Positions 1 to 9,916 of a stretch of 64,000 nt of DNA are shown here, piece by piece; the stretch's first letter is position 1; each line of letters starts with the position of its first letter. The translations under genes were made by a program, and so were the position numbers. The notes beneath the pieces are model-generated. The model ran no database searches. It saw only the letters and a list, made by a program, of their open reading frames with translations, and had not been told where the DNA came from. Location: contig NZ_CP124747.1 in the NCBI RefSeq assembly GCF_041860085.1, forward strand, positions 5,084,001 through 5,148,000, written 5' to 3'. The DNA is from Schlesneria sp. DSM 10557 (GTDB lineage Bacteria; Planctomycetota; Planctomycetia; Planctomycetales; Planctomycetaceae).

Positions 1-1048
1 GTCCCACGACATCGGTCTTTTCGCACCCTTCGATCGGGTCTTCCACGTTTTCAGGCATCGGGACCAGCGGTTTCACCGGCCAGACGCGGTGGAATGAATC
101 GTACATCGCAGGTCGGACCAGGTCGTTCATCGCACCGTCCTGAATGACGAAGAACTTGCCCCCTTCGCGTTTCGTGAAGACAACTCGGCTGATCAGGACG
201 CATGAGTTTCCGACCACGAATCGGCCTGGTTCCAGAGCGAGTCGGCACTTGGCTTTGACGATCGAAGGAACGATGACGTCCGCGTAGGCAGATGCCGGAA
301 GCCCTTCATTTCCGCGGTAGCTGATGCCGAAGCCGCCACCCAGGTTGATCCAGTTGATGTCGTGTCCGTCAGCACGGAGCTGTTCCACGACTTCGATGGC
401 CTTCTTGCCCGCAGCTTCGTAGGGGTCGGTGGTGAGAATCGGGGAACCCAGATGCATGTGGATTCCCTTGAGTGCCAATCGCTTATCTTTCAGGACTTTG
501 GCGGCCAGTTCGCGGAACCGCTCAATGTCCATCCCGAACTTGTTTCCCTTTTTCCCGGTCGTCGTTTTGGAGTGCGTCTTCGCGTCGATATCCGGATTGA
601 GTCGGAGGACGACTCGACCGACTTTGCCCATCGAAGAAGCCACTTCGGCAATCGCGTCGAGTTCCTGTTCGCTCTCAACGTCGAACATCAGGATGTCGTT
701 CTCAAGAGCGAAGCGGATCTCTTCGTCGGTTTTCCCCACGCCGGCGAACACGACCTTGGACGTATCGCCTCCCGCTGCCTTAACCCGGTACAACTCACCG
801 CCAGAGACGACGTCGAAGCTGCATCCGGCATCCCGGACGACCTTCAGAATGCCGAGCGTCGAGTTGGCTTTCACCGAATAGCAGATCACGGGATCGACGG
901 CAGCAAATGCGGTCTGGATCTGGTTGAGCTGCCCAAGAATGAACGACTTGGAGTAAACCCAAAGTGGCGTACCATATTGTTCAGCCAACTTCGCCACGGG
1001 GACATCTTCACAATAAAGTTCGCCGTCGCGATAGTTAAATGCCTGCAT
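1..1048 (-). CDS. lysA: Diaminopimelate decarboxylase, C-terminus cut by window edge
   Basis: Catalyses the last step of lysine synthesis, decarboxylating meso-diaminopimelate with PLP in the cytoplasm. The frame starts at ATG 1048, with AGAGG about 7 nt upstream, and stays open to base 1. About 349 codons are visible and the family is usually near 420, so roughly 70 residues lie outside the window. Visible signatures are YSVKAN, with the PLP lysine, in the N-terminal part of the alanine-racemase-like barrel, the glycine-rich NLGGGFG loop, and EPGRFVVGN in the C-terminal part. asd lies just upstream on the same strand, so two steps of the aspartate/lysine pathway are adjacent, although a strong hairpin separates them. 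No lysine riboswitch is evident upstream. Confidence 0.96.
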   Translation of the reverse strand, partial: MQAFNYRDGELYCEDVPVAKLAEQYGTPLWVYSKSFILGQLNQIQTAFAAVDPVICYSVKANSTLGILKVVRDAGCSFDVVSGGELYRVKAAGGDTSKVVFAGVGKTDEEIRFALENDILMFDVESEQELDAIAEVASSMGKVGRVVLRLNPDIDAKTHSKTTTGKKGNKFGMDIERFRELAAKVLKDKRLALKGIHMHLGSPILTTDPYEAAGKKAIEVVEQLRADGHDINWINLGGGFGISYRGNEGLPASAYADVIVPSIVKAKCRLALEPGRFVVGNSCVLISRVVFTKREGGKFFVIQDGAMNDLVRPAMYDSFHRVWPVKPLVPMPENVEDPIEGCEKTDVVG

Positions 1049-1131
1049 AGATCAACCTCTTCCAGTCGGTCAGCATCCCGCCTGATGCGTGAGGGGGGAT
1101 GTGAAATTACCATCGAGCTTTAATTCAACAA

Positions 1132-1167
1132 ACGGGTTGTGATCCGTGAAAGCGGATCACAACCCGT
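1132..1167 (-). terminator. Perfect 15-bp hairpin after asd
   Basis: ACGGGTTGTGATCCG at 1132-1146 pairs perfectly with CGGATCACAACCCGT at 1153-1167 around a 6-nt loop. Read on the minus strand it follows the asd stop and is trailed by TTGTTGAATT, only moderately U-rich. It probably ends asd transcripts and insulates lysA. A regulatory attenuator for lysA is less likely but possible. Confidence 0.7.
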
Positions 1168-1243
1168 CCTGTCGCAAATCGGATTTGGTTTCTTCTTTCG
1201 GACAGCCACTGCATGAATGCGGTGGTGTCGCGAAGTGGAAATA

Positions 1244-2254
1244 TTATTTCTTGAAGTGCTTCGCCAGCAGTTCGGCGATCTGAACGGCATTCGTGGCGGC
1301 ACCCTTTCGCAGGTTGTCGCTCACGCACCAGAAATTCAATCCGTTGGGGTTGGTCAGATCCTTGCGGATACGTCCGATGTAAACGAGATCGCTGCCGGTC
1401 GATGTATGGGGCATCGGGTAGCCCCCCTGCACTTCGTCGTCCTGAACGCATAGGCCAGGGAACGCACTGAAGAGCTGCTTCGCTTCTTCCACCGAGACGG
1501 GGCGCTCGGTTTCGACCAGAATTGTTTCGCTGTGGCAGTTGGCGACAGGGATACGAACGCACGTCGCGGAAACGAGAATGGATTCATCGCCGAGAATCTT
1601 GCGAGTCTCGTAGACCATCTTCATTTCTTCGCTGGTGTAACCCTGCTCTTTGAAACCACCGATCTGAGGAATGGCGTTGAATGCAATGGGTGATTTGAAG
1701 ACCTTATGCTCGTAAGTCGCTCCGGCGAGATTGGCCCGGGTTCCCTCGATCAGATCTTCCGTCCCTTGAAGTCCGGCACCGCTGACAGCCTGATAGGTAC
1801 TGACGATGACCCGTTTGACCTTTGCGGCATCGTGCAGGGGTTTCAGAGCCATGACCATCTGGGTCGTTGAGCAGTTCGGGCTCGAGATAATCCCCTTGGC
1901 GTTCAGAGCGTCCTGTGGGTTGATTTCGGGGATCACCAGCGCAACGTCCGGGTGCATCCGGAAGAATCCCGATTCGTCGATGACCTTACAGCCAGCCGCG
2001 ACGGCGTGGGGCAGATATTCCGCCGCCACTTCGTCAGGTGTACTGGCGATCACGACGTCCACCCCTTTGAAGGCGGCGGGCTCGAGCAACTCAACCGTGT
2101 ATTCACGTCCTTTGAATTTCAGTTTGGAACCGGCACTTCGCGACGACGCCAGAAACCGATAGGTTTCGGCCAGCATCGGTCGTTCTTCGAGAAGCTCCAA
2201 CATGATGCGACCCACTGCACCGGTCGCACCAACCATCGCCATCGTTCCAAACAC
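1244..2254 (-). CDS. asd: Aspartate-semialdehyde dehydrogenase
   Basis: Reduces aspartyl phosphate to aspartate semialdehyde with NADPH, the branch point to lysine, threonine and methionine. The protein is 336 aa, normal for the family. The NADP-binding GATGAVG lies at residues 9-15, the catalytic cysteine is Cys128 in SSPNCSTTQ, and the catalytic histidine is probably the one in PVANCHSE. The start is taken as GTG 2254, with AGGA 10 nt upstream; an in-frame ATG at 2242 is an alternative that would remove four residues. A perfect TATAAT on this strand (2326-2321) lies about 70 bp upstream without a convincing -35. lysA follows on the same strand after a terminator-like hairpin. Confidence 0.96.
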   Translation of the reverse strand: MFGTMAMVGATGAVGRIMLELLEERPMLAETYRFLASSRSAGSKLKFKGREYTVELLEPAAFKGVDVVIASTPDEVAAEYLPHAVAAGCKVIDESGFFRMHPDVALVIPEINPQDALNAKGIISSPNCSTTQMVMALKPLHDAAKVKRVIVSTYQAVSGAGLQGTEDLIEGTRANLAGATYEHKVFKSPIAFNAIPQIGGFKEQGYTSEEMKMVYETRKILGDESILVSATCVRIPVANCHSETILVETERPVSVEEAKQLFSAFPGLCVQDDEVQGGYPMPHTSTGSDLVYIGRIRKDLTNPNGLNFWCVSDNLRKGAATNAVQIAELLAKHFKK

Positions 2255-2654
2255 GGTATTTTGTTCCTGGAATAGGGGTTTTGACTTTAATTTCGCGCAC
2301 GGTCAGAGCCCGGCCGGACGATTATAGCAGCGGAACATCTTACTTTCTCAGGGAAATCCGCCGCAATCATCTCCTGAGTCTTCAGACGTTCCGGCCGGTT
2401 TTCGATTTACTCTCGGCATTTCGCGGGCGGAATACGACGGAAATTGATTCTGGCCGTCCGCACGGACCGGTCGATCAGATCGGATTTCTCTCGGATAAGC
2501 TCCTACGACAAGGGCAGCCGGTTTCAGGTTCGCGAGGGATGTGGCTGGTCCCAGGTGTCGTTGGCCCCAAGTGTAACCTTGACGTTTCGCAGGTTCCTTC
2601 AGGCCAAATTCCGCCGCACGTTGAGACGACGGGGATTCGCAGCAATCCGGCCAC
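2255..2654. other. Intergenic, possible asd promoter
   Basis: About 400 bp between the ABC exporter stop and the asd start. The only signal seen is TATAAT on the minus strand at 2326-2321, a candidate -10 for asd. The best -35 candidates upstream match the consensus poorly. Short overlapping frames here have no family features. Nothing else is recognised. Confidence 0.35.
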
Positions 2655-4475
2655 TCAGGCGACGGTGGCGTGGGAACTGGTGGTCGACTCTTCCGCCGAC
2701 GCGACCAGTTTGGCAAAGATTCCCCCCTGATTTACCAGTTCGTGGTAACTCCCCTGCTCTGCAATTCTTCCCTCGTTGAATACGAGGATCGTGTCGCAGT
2801 TTTTCAGCGTGCTCAGTCGGTGCGCGATAATGATCGTGGTCCGTTTTTTCTCGGCGACCCCCAGGGAATGCTGGACGACCCGTTCACTGATGTTGTCGAG
2901 GGCGCTCGTGGCTTCGTCGAGAATAATGATGGGGGAATTGCGTACCAGGATGCGGGCAATCGCCAGACGCTGCCGCTGGCCCCCCGAAATGTTCTGGCCT
3001 CGCTCCTGAATCACTGTGTCGTAACCGTTCGTCATGGCGAGGATGTCGGCGCTCAGATTTGCCATCTCCGCGGCTCGCTGGATATCACTGTCGCTGACCT
3101 CGCCGTTGCCGTAAGCAATGTTTTCACGAATTGTTCCCGAGAAAACGAACGGATTCTGACCTACGTAAGAAATCAACCGGGCGAGGTCTCCCCGGCTGAC
3201 CTGCGTGAGCGGGGTTCCGGCGATAAAAATTTGACCGTCAGTGGGATGGAGCAGTCGCAGCAGGGCTTTGATCCAGGTCGATTTTCCCGCTCCCGATGGT
3301 CCTGCAACCCCGATCGTCTGGCCGTGAAGAATCTTTAGCGAGACGCTGTCGAGCCCGCGCTTGATCTTGCCGTCGATCGTCCGATAGTCGAGCACCAGAT
3401 TCTGCAGTTCGATACCGACGCCTCCCCCGACGAGATTCATTGCGGGATTGTCGGCCGAATGAAACGATTGATCGACCGGCTGCGCCAGCATTTCGAGCAG
3501 TTCTCCGACTCGCAGGCTGGCCTCATGCCCCTCGTCCACCACCCGGTGGATTTCGTTGAGAGGCGTCATCACGTTCAGAAACAGGACCGAGAATGTCAGG
3601 ATATCGCCGAAGCTCACCTTCCCGTTGATCGCCATGTAAGTCGCCAGCCCGAGGACAACGACGTGAAAGAAGCCTTCATTCAGCGACTTGGCACAACCGA
3701 AAAGGGACATCTGGAAGTGATGGTCAATTTCACGTTGTCGCCGTTTGTTCATGGCCTGCGACAGGCGATCGACTTCCAAGTGCATGGTATTGGCGACGCG
3801 GATGTATTCCGTTCCATTCAGTTGTTCGACGATCGTGCCGTCGATTTCTTCGCAGTCCTTCATCAGGTCCAGGCGGACTCCCTTTTGCGAGGCTAACTGT
3901 TTAAGGGTCAGCAAGACCGCCAGCGGGATAACTCCGAGCATGACGAGTCCCAGCAGCGGCTGCTTGGTCGTCGCGGCCACCAGCGCGAACACGCCGGTCA
4001 ACAATGCGGGAAGACAATCGAGAAACAGCAGACGGGTGAACCGGACCAGACCATCGACACTGCGAAGAATCTTCCCGTGCAAGGCACCGACTTTATCCTG
4101 AGAGAGAGCGGTCAATTCCGTCTGAAGAACATGCTCCACGACGCGCAGTTGCATATCCCGATTGATCGAGGTGCAACTGCTCTCGACCAGAAATCGTCGA
4201 TAAACATTGATCACTTCGCGGATCAGATAGATGGCCGAGATTGTTCCAAGTACCTTGAACGCTGTCAGATAAAGCTGTTCATGTGGCTGATCGCTCTCCA
4301 GCCCTTTCTGGATCCGATCGATCAGCCAGCCAAGTAAGAGCGCAACGGAGGTATTCCCGGCACTGGTGATCACCATCAACAGGGTGGCGCCCGCGAGAGC
4401 CAGCTTTCGTTGGCGGGAGATCAGAGAGAGGACCTGAAAACCCCGTTCTGACACCATTTTGAGTTCGTGTAACAA
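2655..4475 (-). CDS. ABC exporter, fused membrane and ATPase domains
   Basis: A 606-residue half-transporter of the MsbA/LmrA exporter type that should work as a homodimer in the inner membrane; the substrate cannot be told from sequence. An N-terminal six-helix membrane domain occupies about residues 20-340. The ATPase domain follows, with Walker A GPSGAGKST, a Q-loop in YVGQNPF, signature SGGQRQRLAIAR, Walker B IIILDEATSAL and H-loop IIAHRLST. The start is judged to be TTG 4475 because GGGGAG sits 7 nt upstream. The in-frame ATG at 4457 has no ribosome-binding sequence and would give 600 residues. It is separated from both neighbours by 300-400 bp and looks monocistronic. Confidence 0.93.
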   Translation of the reverse strand: MLHELKMVSERGFQVLSLISRQRKLALAGATLLMVITSAGNTSVALLLGWLIDRIQKGLESDQPHEQLYLTAFKVLGTISAIYLIREVINVYRRFLVESSCTSINRDMQLRVVEHVLQTELTALSQDKVGALHGKILRSVDGLVRFTRLLFLDCLPALLTGVFALVAATTKQPLLGLVMLGVIPLAVLLTLKQLASQKGVRLDLMKDCEEIDGTIVEQLNGTEYIRVANTMHLEVDRLSQAMNKRRQREIDHHFQMSLFGCAKSLNEGFFHVVVLGLATYMAINGKVSFGDILTFSVLFLNVMTPLNEIHRVVDEGHEASLRVGELLEMLAQPVDQSFHSADNPAMNLVGGGVGIELQNLVLDYRTIDGKIKRGLDSVSLKILHGQTIGVAGPSGAGKSTWIKALLRLLHPTDGQIFIAGTPLTQVSRGDLARLISYVGQNPFVFSGTIRENIAYGNGEVSDSDIQRAAEMANLSADILAMTNGYDTVIQERGQNISGGQRQRLAIARILVRNSPIIILDEATSALDNISERVVQHSLGVAEKKRTTIIIAHRLSTLKNCDTILVFNEGRIAEQGSYHELVNQGGIFAKLVASAEESTTSSHATVA

Positions 4476-4802
4476 ACCGCGGCTCCCCGACTCGCAGTGC
4501 CTGCTCTAAACGAGAGTCGGATCCACCTGGACGGACGATCCCGTCGACGTGTCATTGGCGGCGACTCACGGCCAGCGGAAGGGTGCAACCAATGTGCCGA
4601 TGCGCAAAACCGAAGAATCATCTGCGCGCGAGCATTCCAAAGGGCCGTCCTGAGATACGATCCGGCAGTGGAAGGCCGGGAGAGATGCCGGTTTTCGATC
4701 AGACTGGTGCTTAAACACAAGCCATGGTCCGATGGTGGGCATCGAGACGGTCCTGTTGGGAGGTGATTATCCCGACGGCATTCCTCTAGCACCACCAGAG
4801 GT
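4476..4802. other. Intergenic, no recognised feature
   Basis: A 327-bp gap between the ABC exporter start and the M50 protease stop. It must hold the exporter promoter, but no convincing -35/-10 pair, hairpin or repeat was seen. Confidence 0.4.
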
Positions 4803-5900
4803 TCATGGTGATCGAGTCTGCTTTTTCCCGATAGCCGAGACAATCTGCAGGAACTCGTTGACGTTCTCTGCGGTCAGCAGTCCGACGAGGTGGTTTCGAT
4901 TCATGACGGGGGCCGTAGAACAGCATTCTGCCTGCCGAATCCGTGAGAATGCCAGATCGAGCATCTCGTTCGAGTCGACGGAAAGAAAATCGCGGCGCAT
5001 GACCTCGCCCACCTGCTTGTCCGGGCCATGCTGCTGCAGGGCAATCATCAGGTCGCGACTGGGAAGAATGCCCACCACCTGCGAATCTTGCATGACGGGA
5101 AAATCGGTCTGGGGGGTCGCCAGAATCAGTTCAATCGCCCGTTGCAGCGTTTCTTCCGGGTGAAGCGAATGAAACTCGGTCATCATGGCCCGTTTGACGG
5201 GAATTCCGCCCAGTGTGGTCTTCATCGTGACCATGCTGGCTTCCTGTTCGGCTCCGATCCAGACGAACAGAGCAATGAACATCAGGAACGGATTGGTAAA
5301 GAAACCCACGAAGGCGAACAGCAACGCGATCGCCTGGCCGATCGATGCGGCAATGTTTGTCGCCTGGGCATATTCCAGCCGCGTCGCCAACAAGGCACGC
5401 AAGACCCGCCCTCCGTCCATCGGAAAAGCCGGGATCATGTTGAAGACGATCATGATGATGTTCACCGCCATCAGTCTCACGACGAAGGGGCCGCTGGTGA
5501 CACTGAATTGCTCAAGAGATGAAACTCTTGAGATCAGCAGCATCCAGGCCAGCAGCACCGCGGCGATGATGACGTTGACTGCCGGTCCGGCCAGAGCGAC
5601 CCACAGTTCCTGCAGCGGATCTTCAGGCATTCGTTCCAGTCTTGCGACGCCGCCGATCGGCAGGAGCGTGATGTCTCGCGTCCTGATTCCAAACCGGGCC
5701 GCCATCAGTGCGTGACCGAACTCATGCAGTACAACGCAGGCGAAGAGTGCCAGGGTGAACCCGACACCTTCGAGGGTTTTCCCGAGTTTGTGGCCCTCGC
5801 TCCAATGGCTCAGGACCACAAACCCGATCAAAATCAGAAACGTGGCATGCATGTAGACTGCGATGCCACGAAACTCACCCAGCTTCCAGGACCACTTCAC
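4803..5900 (-). CDS. M50 site-2-type metalloprotease with CBS pair
   Basis: A 365-residue polytopic membrane zinc protease of the SpoIVFB/Rv2625c type. The zinc motif HEFGH is at residues 59-63 in an early membrane helix, and the second metal motif appears as AFPMDGGR. After about five or six hydrophobic segments the last ~130 residues form a tandem CBS pair, which in this subgroup binds adenosine nucleotides and is thought to gate activity. It presumably cleaves a membrane-embedded regulator, but no anti-sigma factor lies beside it, so the substrate is unknown. Start ATG 5900 encodes MKWSWKLGEFRGI, a typical N-terminus for this subfamily. Confidence 0.92.
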   Translation of the reverse strand: MKWSWKLGEFRGIAVYMHATFLILIGFVVLSHWSEGHKLGKTLEGVGFTLALFACVVLHEFGHALMAARFGIRTRDITLLPIGGVARLERMPEDPLQELWVALAGPAVNVIIAAVLLAWMLLISRVSSLEQFSVTSGPFVVRLMAVNIIMIVFNMIPAFPMDGGRVLRALLATRLEYAQATNIAASIGQAIALLFAFVGFFTNPFLMFIALFVWIGAEQEASMVTMKTTLGGIPVKRAMMTEFHSLHPEETLQRAIELILATPQTDFPVMQDSQVVGILPSRDLMIALQQHGPDKQVGEVMRRDFLSVDSNEMLDLAFSRIRQAECCSTAPVMNRNHLVGLLTAENVNEFLQIVSAIGKKQTRSP

Positions 5901-5915
5901 AATTCACCTTCTTTC

Positions 5916-5947
5916 AAAGGTCGCGACGGGATGCCGCCGCGACCTTT
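5916..5947. terminator. 10-bp hairpin between the Gfo/Idh and M50 genes
   Basis: AAAGGTCGCG at 5916-5925 pairs perfectly with CGCGACCTTT at 5938-5947 across a 12-nt loop. It lies just downstream of the oxidoreductase on the minus strand. No T-run follows on either strand, so intrinsic termination is only suggested. Confidence 0.4.
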
Positions 5948-5964
5948 AAAGTGCCGGTTTCACA

Positions 5965-7302
5965 TCATGCAACGGCTTCGACTTCGAAACCCTTCGTGTA
6001 CTTCTTCGTCAACAGGGCGTTCGCTTCGGGAACATTCTTGATCCGCAGAGCTTTCGCGTCCCATTCCAGCGTTTTGCCAGGATGGAGAGCGGCGATGTTG
6101 CCCAGTTGGACGGTTTCCGTAAGCGGGCCGGAGTAGTGGAATCCATCACTGGTCGGGGTGTTGGAGAGGACTGCATCGACCCAGACGTGCCAGTGGCTGA
6201 GAGCCTTTTCTTCCGGTCGTTTGAAGTCGGCGAACTTGGCCTGCGGGTAGAGCTGTGGCATTCCGATGTGAGGAAGAACCATCGTTCCCCCTTCGCCAAT
6301 GAACAGCGAGCCGCCGCCGGGCAATTCGACTCCGTCGGGTAGCTGCGCCAGATCGCGGAAGGGTTTGCGGCCCCCGTCGTACCAGGTGACCTTGAGGGTA
6401 TCCCCTTTTGTGAATGGCGTTGAGGGGAAGACGTACGTGACCGTTTCGGGGCCCGGCCAGAGCTCGGGGTTGAACCCTTCATGCTCGGCCGTGATGGACA
6501 GAGGTGCGGTCAGATCCAGAGCCGAGAACACGGGATCCAGAATATGGCAACCGAAGTCGCCCAGAGCGCCGGAGCCAAACTCCTGCCATGCGCGCCAGTT
6601 GAAGGTGTGGTAGGCCTTGTCTCCATAGGGTCGATCGGACGCCGCTCCCAGCCAGAGCTTCCAGTTCAGTGACGCGGGGACTTCGGCAACGGGTGGTCGG
6701 CTGGTACCGGCGTAGTGCTGGTGTCCATTGACGCCAATCCAAGAATGAACGGCTTTGATCTTTCCAATTGCCCCTTCCTTGAGCAATCGGACGCCGAGGC
6801 GGTACTCGAGATTGGAATGAATCTGATTTCCCATCTGGGTGATCAGTTTCTTCTTTTCGGCCAGCAGTCGCATCTGGCGTGCTTCCCAGACAGTGTGCGT
6901 CAGTGGCTTCTGACAGTAACAGTGCTTGCCGCGGTTCATTGCGAACATGGCTGCGGGGGCATGCATGTGATCCGGGGTCGAAACGATCACGGCATCCAGC
7001 TTGTCGCCGAGCTGTTCGATCATTTCCCGGTAATCGGCGAAATGAGGGACACCGGGGTAGTGTTTGTCGACCTGATCGAATCGTTGGGAGTCGACATCGC
7101 AGAATCCGACAAACTTCACTTTCGGATGAGTGCCAACGCTCGACAGGTCGGCCCAGCCCATTCCATTTGCTCCGATTGCCGCCACGTGCAATTCGGCCTT
7201 CTTGGTCTCCTGAGACAGGACGGCAGGAGCAGCCCAGGCCGCCGCAGCACCCGCAGCGGTTGTTTGAAGAAACGAACGACGGTTCAGCAATCTCTGACTC
7301 AT
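5965..7302 (-). CDS. Tat-exported Gfo/Idh/MocA family oxidoreductase
   Basis: A 445-residue NAD(P)-dependent oxidoreductase of the glucose-fructose oxidoreductase type, probably acting on a sugar or sugar-derived compound outside the cytoplasm. The N-terminus MSQRLLNRRSFLQT carries the twin-arginine motif, followed by an Ala-rich hydrophobic stretch ending near APAVLSQE. A Rossmann domain follows (VAAIGANGMG, then VIVSTPDHMH and the EKP-like CQKPLTH), with a C-terminal alpha/beta domain. Tat-carrying Gfo/Idh paralogues are typical of planctomycetes, where many copies are linked to polysaccharide breakdown. The substrate cannot be inferred. It appears monocistronic, with more than 300 bp upstream. 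Confidence 0.93.
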   Translation of the reverse strand: MSQRLLNRRSFLQTTAAGAAAAWAAPAVLSQETKKAELHVAAIGANGMGWADLSSVGTHPKVKFVGFCDVDSQRFDQVDKHYPGVPHFADYREMIEQLGDKLDAVIVSTPDHMHAPAAMFAMNRGKHCYCQKPLTHTVWEARQMRLLAEKKKLITQMGNQIHSNLEYRLGVRLLKEGAIGKIKAVHSWIGVNGHQHYAGTSRPPVAEVPASLNWKLWLGAASDRPYGDKAYHTFNWRAWQEFGSGALGDFGCHILDPVFSALDLTAPLSITAEHEGFNPELWPGPETVTYVFPSTPFTKGDTLKVTWYDGGRKPFRDLAQLPDGVELPGGGSLFIGEGGTMVLPHIGMPQLYPQAKFADFKRPEEKALSHWHVWVDAVLSNTPTSDGFHYSGPLTETVQLGNIAALHPGKTLEWDAKALRIKNVPEANALLTKKYTKGFEVEAVA

Positions 7303-7616
7303 AGGAGCTCCCTCACTGTAGTTGACGATCTATCCATCGACTTCGATGAATCGATATTGGAAGTAGTTCTGTTTCGAAGGGCAAGTTCTGCCAAAAGATT
7401 CTTGGCGTTTTCCCCACAGACATTCTGTAGGCGAATTCGAGCGATTTGCATGCAATCCAGTCGCTGCGCCGGAAGCGGATTGAGTGCGCGCAGTACGGAG
7501 GATCGGAAATAGAAACCACAGATCGCAGTGTGACCATCGCGCAGGGGTCTGCGGTGAGTCACCCCAGCGTGATGGTGATGCTGTCCCGCGAACGGGGTTT
7601 GATGACAAGACGAGGT
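7303..7616. other. Intergenic, no recognised feature
   Basis: A 314-bp gap upstream of the Gfo/Idh gene and downstream of the SDR gene. No convincing promoter, terminator hairpin or repeat was identified. Confidence 0.4.
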
Positions 7617-8417
7617 TCACGACAGGGGAATCGGCCAGGGCATTCCGCAGGTAATGCCGCCATCGACGTAGATGACCTGTCCGGTCAGAAACGCGGCCGC
7701 CGGACTGGCCAGGAAGATGGCCGTCCCGATCAGGTCTTCGGGTTGCCCTAGTCTCTTCATGGGGCAGTTGGCGGTGTTCCAGGCTTGCATTGTGGGGTCT
7801 GACCAGAGTTTCTTCGTGAGGTCAGTCAGGATGAAGCCGGGGGCGATGCCGTTCACCCGGATACCGTGCTCACCCCATTCCATTGCCATGCCGCGGGTCA
7901 TGGCCGAGATTGCGGCTTTACTCATGGCATACGGCTGGACCCCCTTGAGGGGACGGAATGAGTTCAGTGAGTCGATGTTGATGATCGAGCCACCCCCTTT
8001 CCGTTCGAGCATGTGTCGTCCTACCTGCTGAGCCACCAGAAAGGCTCCTTTCAGATTGATGTCGAGGATCCCGTCGAACTCTTCGATTGTGTAGGTTTCG
8101 ACTCGCTTGCGGATATTGACACCGGCCACATTCAGCAGACAGTCGATCCGGCCCGACTTGCTGATCACGCCTTCGACCATACGGGGAATGTCGTCAGGTT
8201 GGGCGACGTCGCAGACGAGAGTTTCAACGCGATGTGGCCCGGTGGAAATTTCCGAGGCTGTCTTTTCGAGAGTGGACAAGTCTCGGCCGGTTATTGTCAC
8301 GCGGGCACCACGACGAGCAAATCCTTCTGCCAGTGATCTTCCGATCCCCCGACTTCCCCCAGAGACCAGCACGGAAAGGTCGGTCACGGAAAAGAGCGAA
8401 TCCGTCATGGTCTGCAT
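7617..8417 (-). CDS. SDR family oxidoreductase, gluconate dehydrogenase-like
   Basis: A 266-residue classical short-chain dehydrogenase. The nucleotide-binding motif reads SGGSRGIGRSLA, the structural motif is NVAG, the catalytic serine lies in INIDSLNSF, and Tyr and Lys are in YAMSK. The C-terminal part has GFILTDLT and YVDGGITCG, as in 2-deoxygluconate 3-dehydrogenase and gluconate 5-dehydrogenase relatives, suggesting a sugar-acid substrate. The start may be ATG 8417 or ATG 8408. A divergent secreted beta-helix gene begins 230 bp away, so the two may share a control region, but this is not shown by any visible operator. Confidence 0.92.
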   Translation of the reverse strand: MQTMTDSLFSVTDLSVLVSGGSRGIGRSLAEGFARRGARVTITGRDLSTLEKTASEISTGPHRVETLVCDVAQPDDIPRMVEGVISKSGRIDCLLNVAGVNIRKRVETYTIEEFDGILDINLKGAFLVAQQVGRHMLERKGGGSIINIDSLNSFRPLKGVQPYAMSKAAISAMTRGMAMEWGEHGIRVNGIAPGFILTDLTKKLWSDPTMQAWNTANCPMKRLGQPEDLIGTAIFLASPAAAFLTGQVIYVDGGITCGMPWPIPLS

Positions 8418-8644
8418 TCCTCAATTAGTAATGACATGTGGTAGAACACGCGGCGAGAACGCGTCGTGTTTTGTGAGCTACGGATAATCCTGCAAGTTTC
8501 TCGGCGGCTATTAAACGATGTGCGAAGTCCACTTGCCACTACGTCGACCGGACTGATGTTCTGGAGTGGTCGACGCCGTGTCCTCAGGGAATCTGTCGTT
8601 GCCGAGTTCTTCATGCAGTCTGGAATCGGAAGCAAAGGTTGGTC

Positions 8645-9874
8645 ATGAATCGAATCACTGTCGGCGTTGCCGGACTGCTTGGATTGCTGCTGGTCTTTGT
8701 CCTGATGGAGAGTCCGCAAACAGAACGACTTTCGGCGCAGGTCGACAGGAAGCGGGATCATGGAGAGGTCAGCGTGCTGGACTTCGGCGCGATCGGCGAT
8801 GGAAAAACGGATGATCGGGCTGCGATCCAAGCGGCGATCGATGCGGGTGACGAGATTCATTTTCCCGATGTTCCCCAGTTCTACCGGATCAAGGGGACGC
8901 TGCAGATGGGAGGCAGCAATCAGTCAGGTGGCAAGCGGCTGATTGGGCATCGACCCTGTCGCGGGGGAGGTGCTTTCCAGGGAAAAGCCCCTCTCTTACA
9001 GGGTGAGGGAGCGGGGCCGCTGTTTGTCGCCAAGGGAGGGACGCAACAGAACCGGGCCATCGAACTGGTCGGTCTTTCCGCTCTGAACGAGGGCTCGTCC
9101 GTGGTGGACCTGATGAGTGGCATTGATGCGATGATCGACAACTGCTGGCTGAAAAGCCTGAGCAACCCGGACGCCACGGTGCGATTACGGGAAAGCTACA
9201 ACGTCACGATCCGGGAATCGACGATCGTATGCAGCGGTGGTGGGTTTGCCATCACGGCATACCAGCAATGCAATAAGCTGCGGGTGCAGAATTGTCGCCT
9301 GGGTGGTGGTGATCTTGGCGGGGCGATTCACGTTGAACAGTCGGCCAATGTGCAGCTGGAAGGAAATCTGGTCGAACTGGGTGTCTACGGGTTTGTCGTT
9401 TCATCTGGGATTCGACTCGACCAGCCCGATGCCGGAAATGTTGAAGGGGCGGGGGTCTGTCACGCCTTGCGGATTGCCAGCAATTACTTTGAGAACGTGC
9501 AGCATCCGCTGGTGATCGGTTCGGCGTTGAACCGGGGACAACATCCGGGGCAGGCGGTGTTTGGGGCGGTGATCGAATCCAACAACATCGGCACCTATGG
9601 CTTCGATAGCCCGCTGATGACTCTGGGCCGGCTGAAAGCGGCGTCAATTCGGGGTAACAGCTTCTGGCGCAAGGCAGACGGCAAGGCTCCGGCCATCCTG
9701 GTGACGTATGCGGCGGGGGCAAATCCCTCACACCCCACGGGCTGTGTCGTGGAAGCGAATCACCTCACGAATGGAGCGGGGCCCTTCTTCAGTGGGGCTG
9801 AAGCGAAAGCTGCTGGCGTCACCCTGTTGCAACGGCTGAGAACTGATAACGAGATCAAGCAGCCCGAGAAGTAA
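8645..9874 (+). CDS. Secreted right-handed beta-helix protein, pectate-lyase-like
   Basis: Start ATG 8645 (AAAGG 6 nt upstream; an in-frame TTG at 8639 is less likely) gives about 409 residues. The N-terminus MNRITVGVAGLLGLLL is a signal peptide or anchor. The mature protein opens with VSVLDFGAIGDGKTDD, the entry motif of the pectate lyase 3/GH28-like superfamily, followed by degenerate beta-helix coils with alternating hydrophobic and Asn/Gly residues. This motif is shared by polysaccharide lyases, glycosidases and non-catalytic phage-like helices. No clear catalytic residue set could be assigned, so a carbohydrate-related role is inference only. A strong hairpin follows the stop. Confidence 0.85.
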   Translation: MNRITVGVAGLLGLLLVFVLMESPQTERLSAQVDRKRDHGEVSVLDFGAIGDGKTDDRAAIQAAIDAGDEIHFPDVPQFYRIKGTLQMGGSNQSGGKRLIGHRPCRGGGAFQGKAPLLQGEGAGPLFVAKGGTQQNRAIELVGLSALNEGSSVVDLMSGIDAMIDNCWLKSLSNPDATVRLRESYNVTIRESTIVCSGGGFAITAYQQCNKLRVQNCRLGGGDLGGAIHVEQSANVQLEGNLVELGVYGFVVSSGIRLDQPDAGNVEGAGVCHALRIASNYFENVQHPLVIGSALNRGQHPGQAVFGAVIESNNIGTYGFDSPLMTLGRLKAASIRGNSFWRKADGKAPAILVTYAAGANPSHPTGCVVEANHLTNGAGPFFSGAEAKAAGVTLLQRLRTDNEIKQPEK

Positions 9875-9916
9875 CACCGCTATCTGGATAGGTCAGGAAC
9901 GAGGGCAAATGATCCT

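Noticed and set aside
362-1123. 253-codon plus-strand frame opposite lysA
   Set aside because: Antisense of a clear diaminopimelate decarboxylase; its residue pattern is the mirror of that gene.
1049-1243. Lysine riboswitch upstream of lysA
   Set aside because: The only structure is a simple 15-bp hairpin better explained as the asd terminator, and the interval is too short for the full aptamer plus platform.
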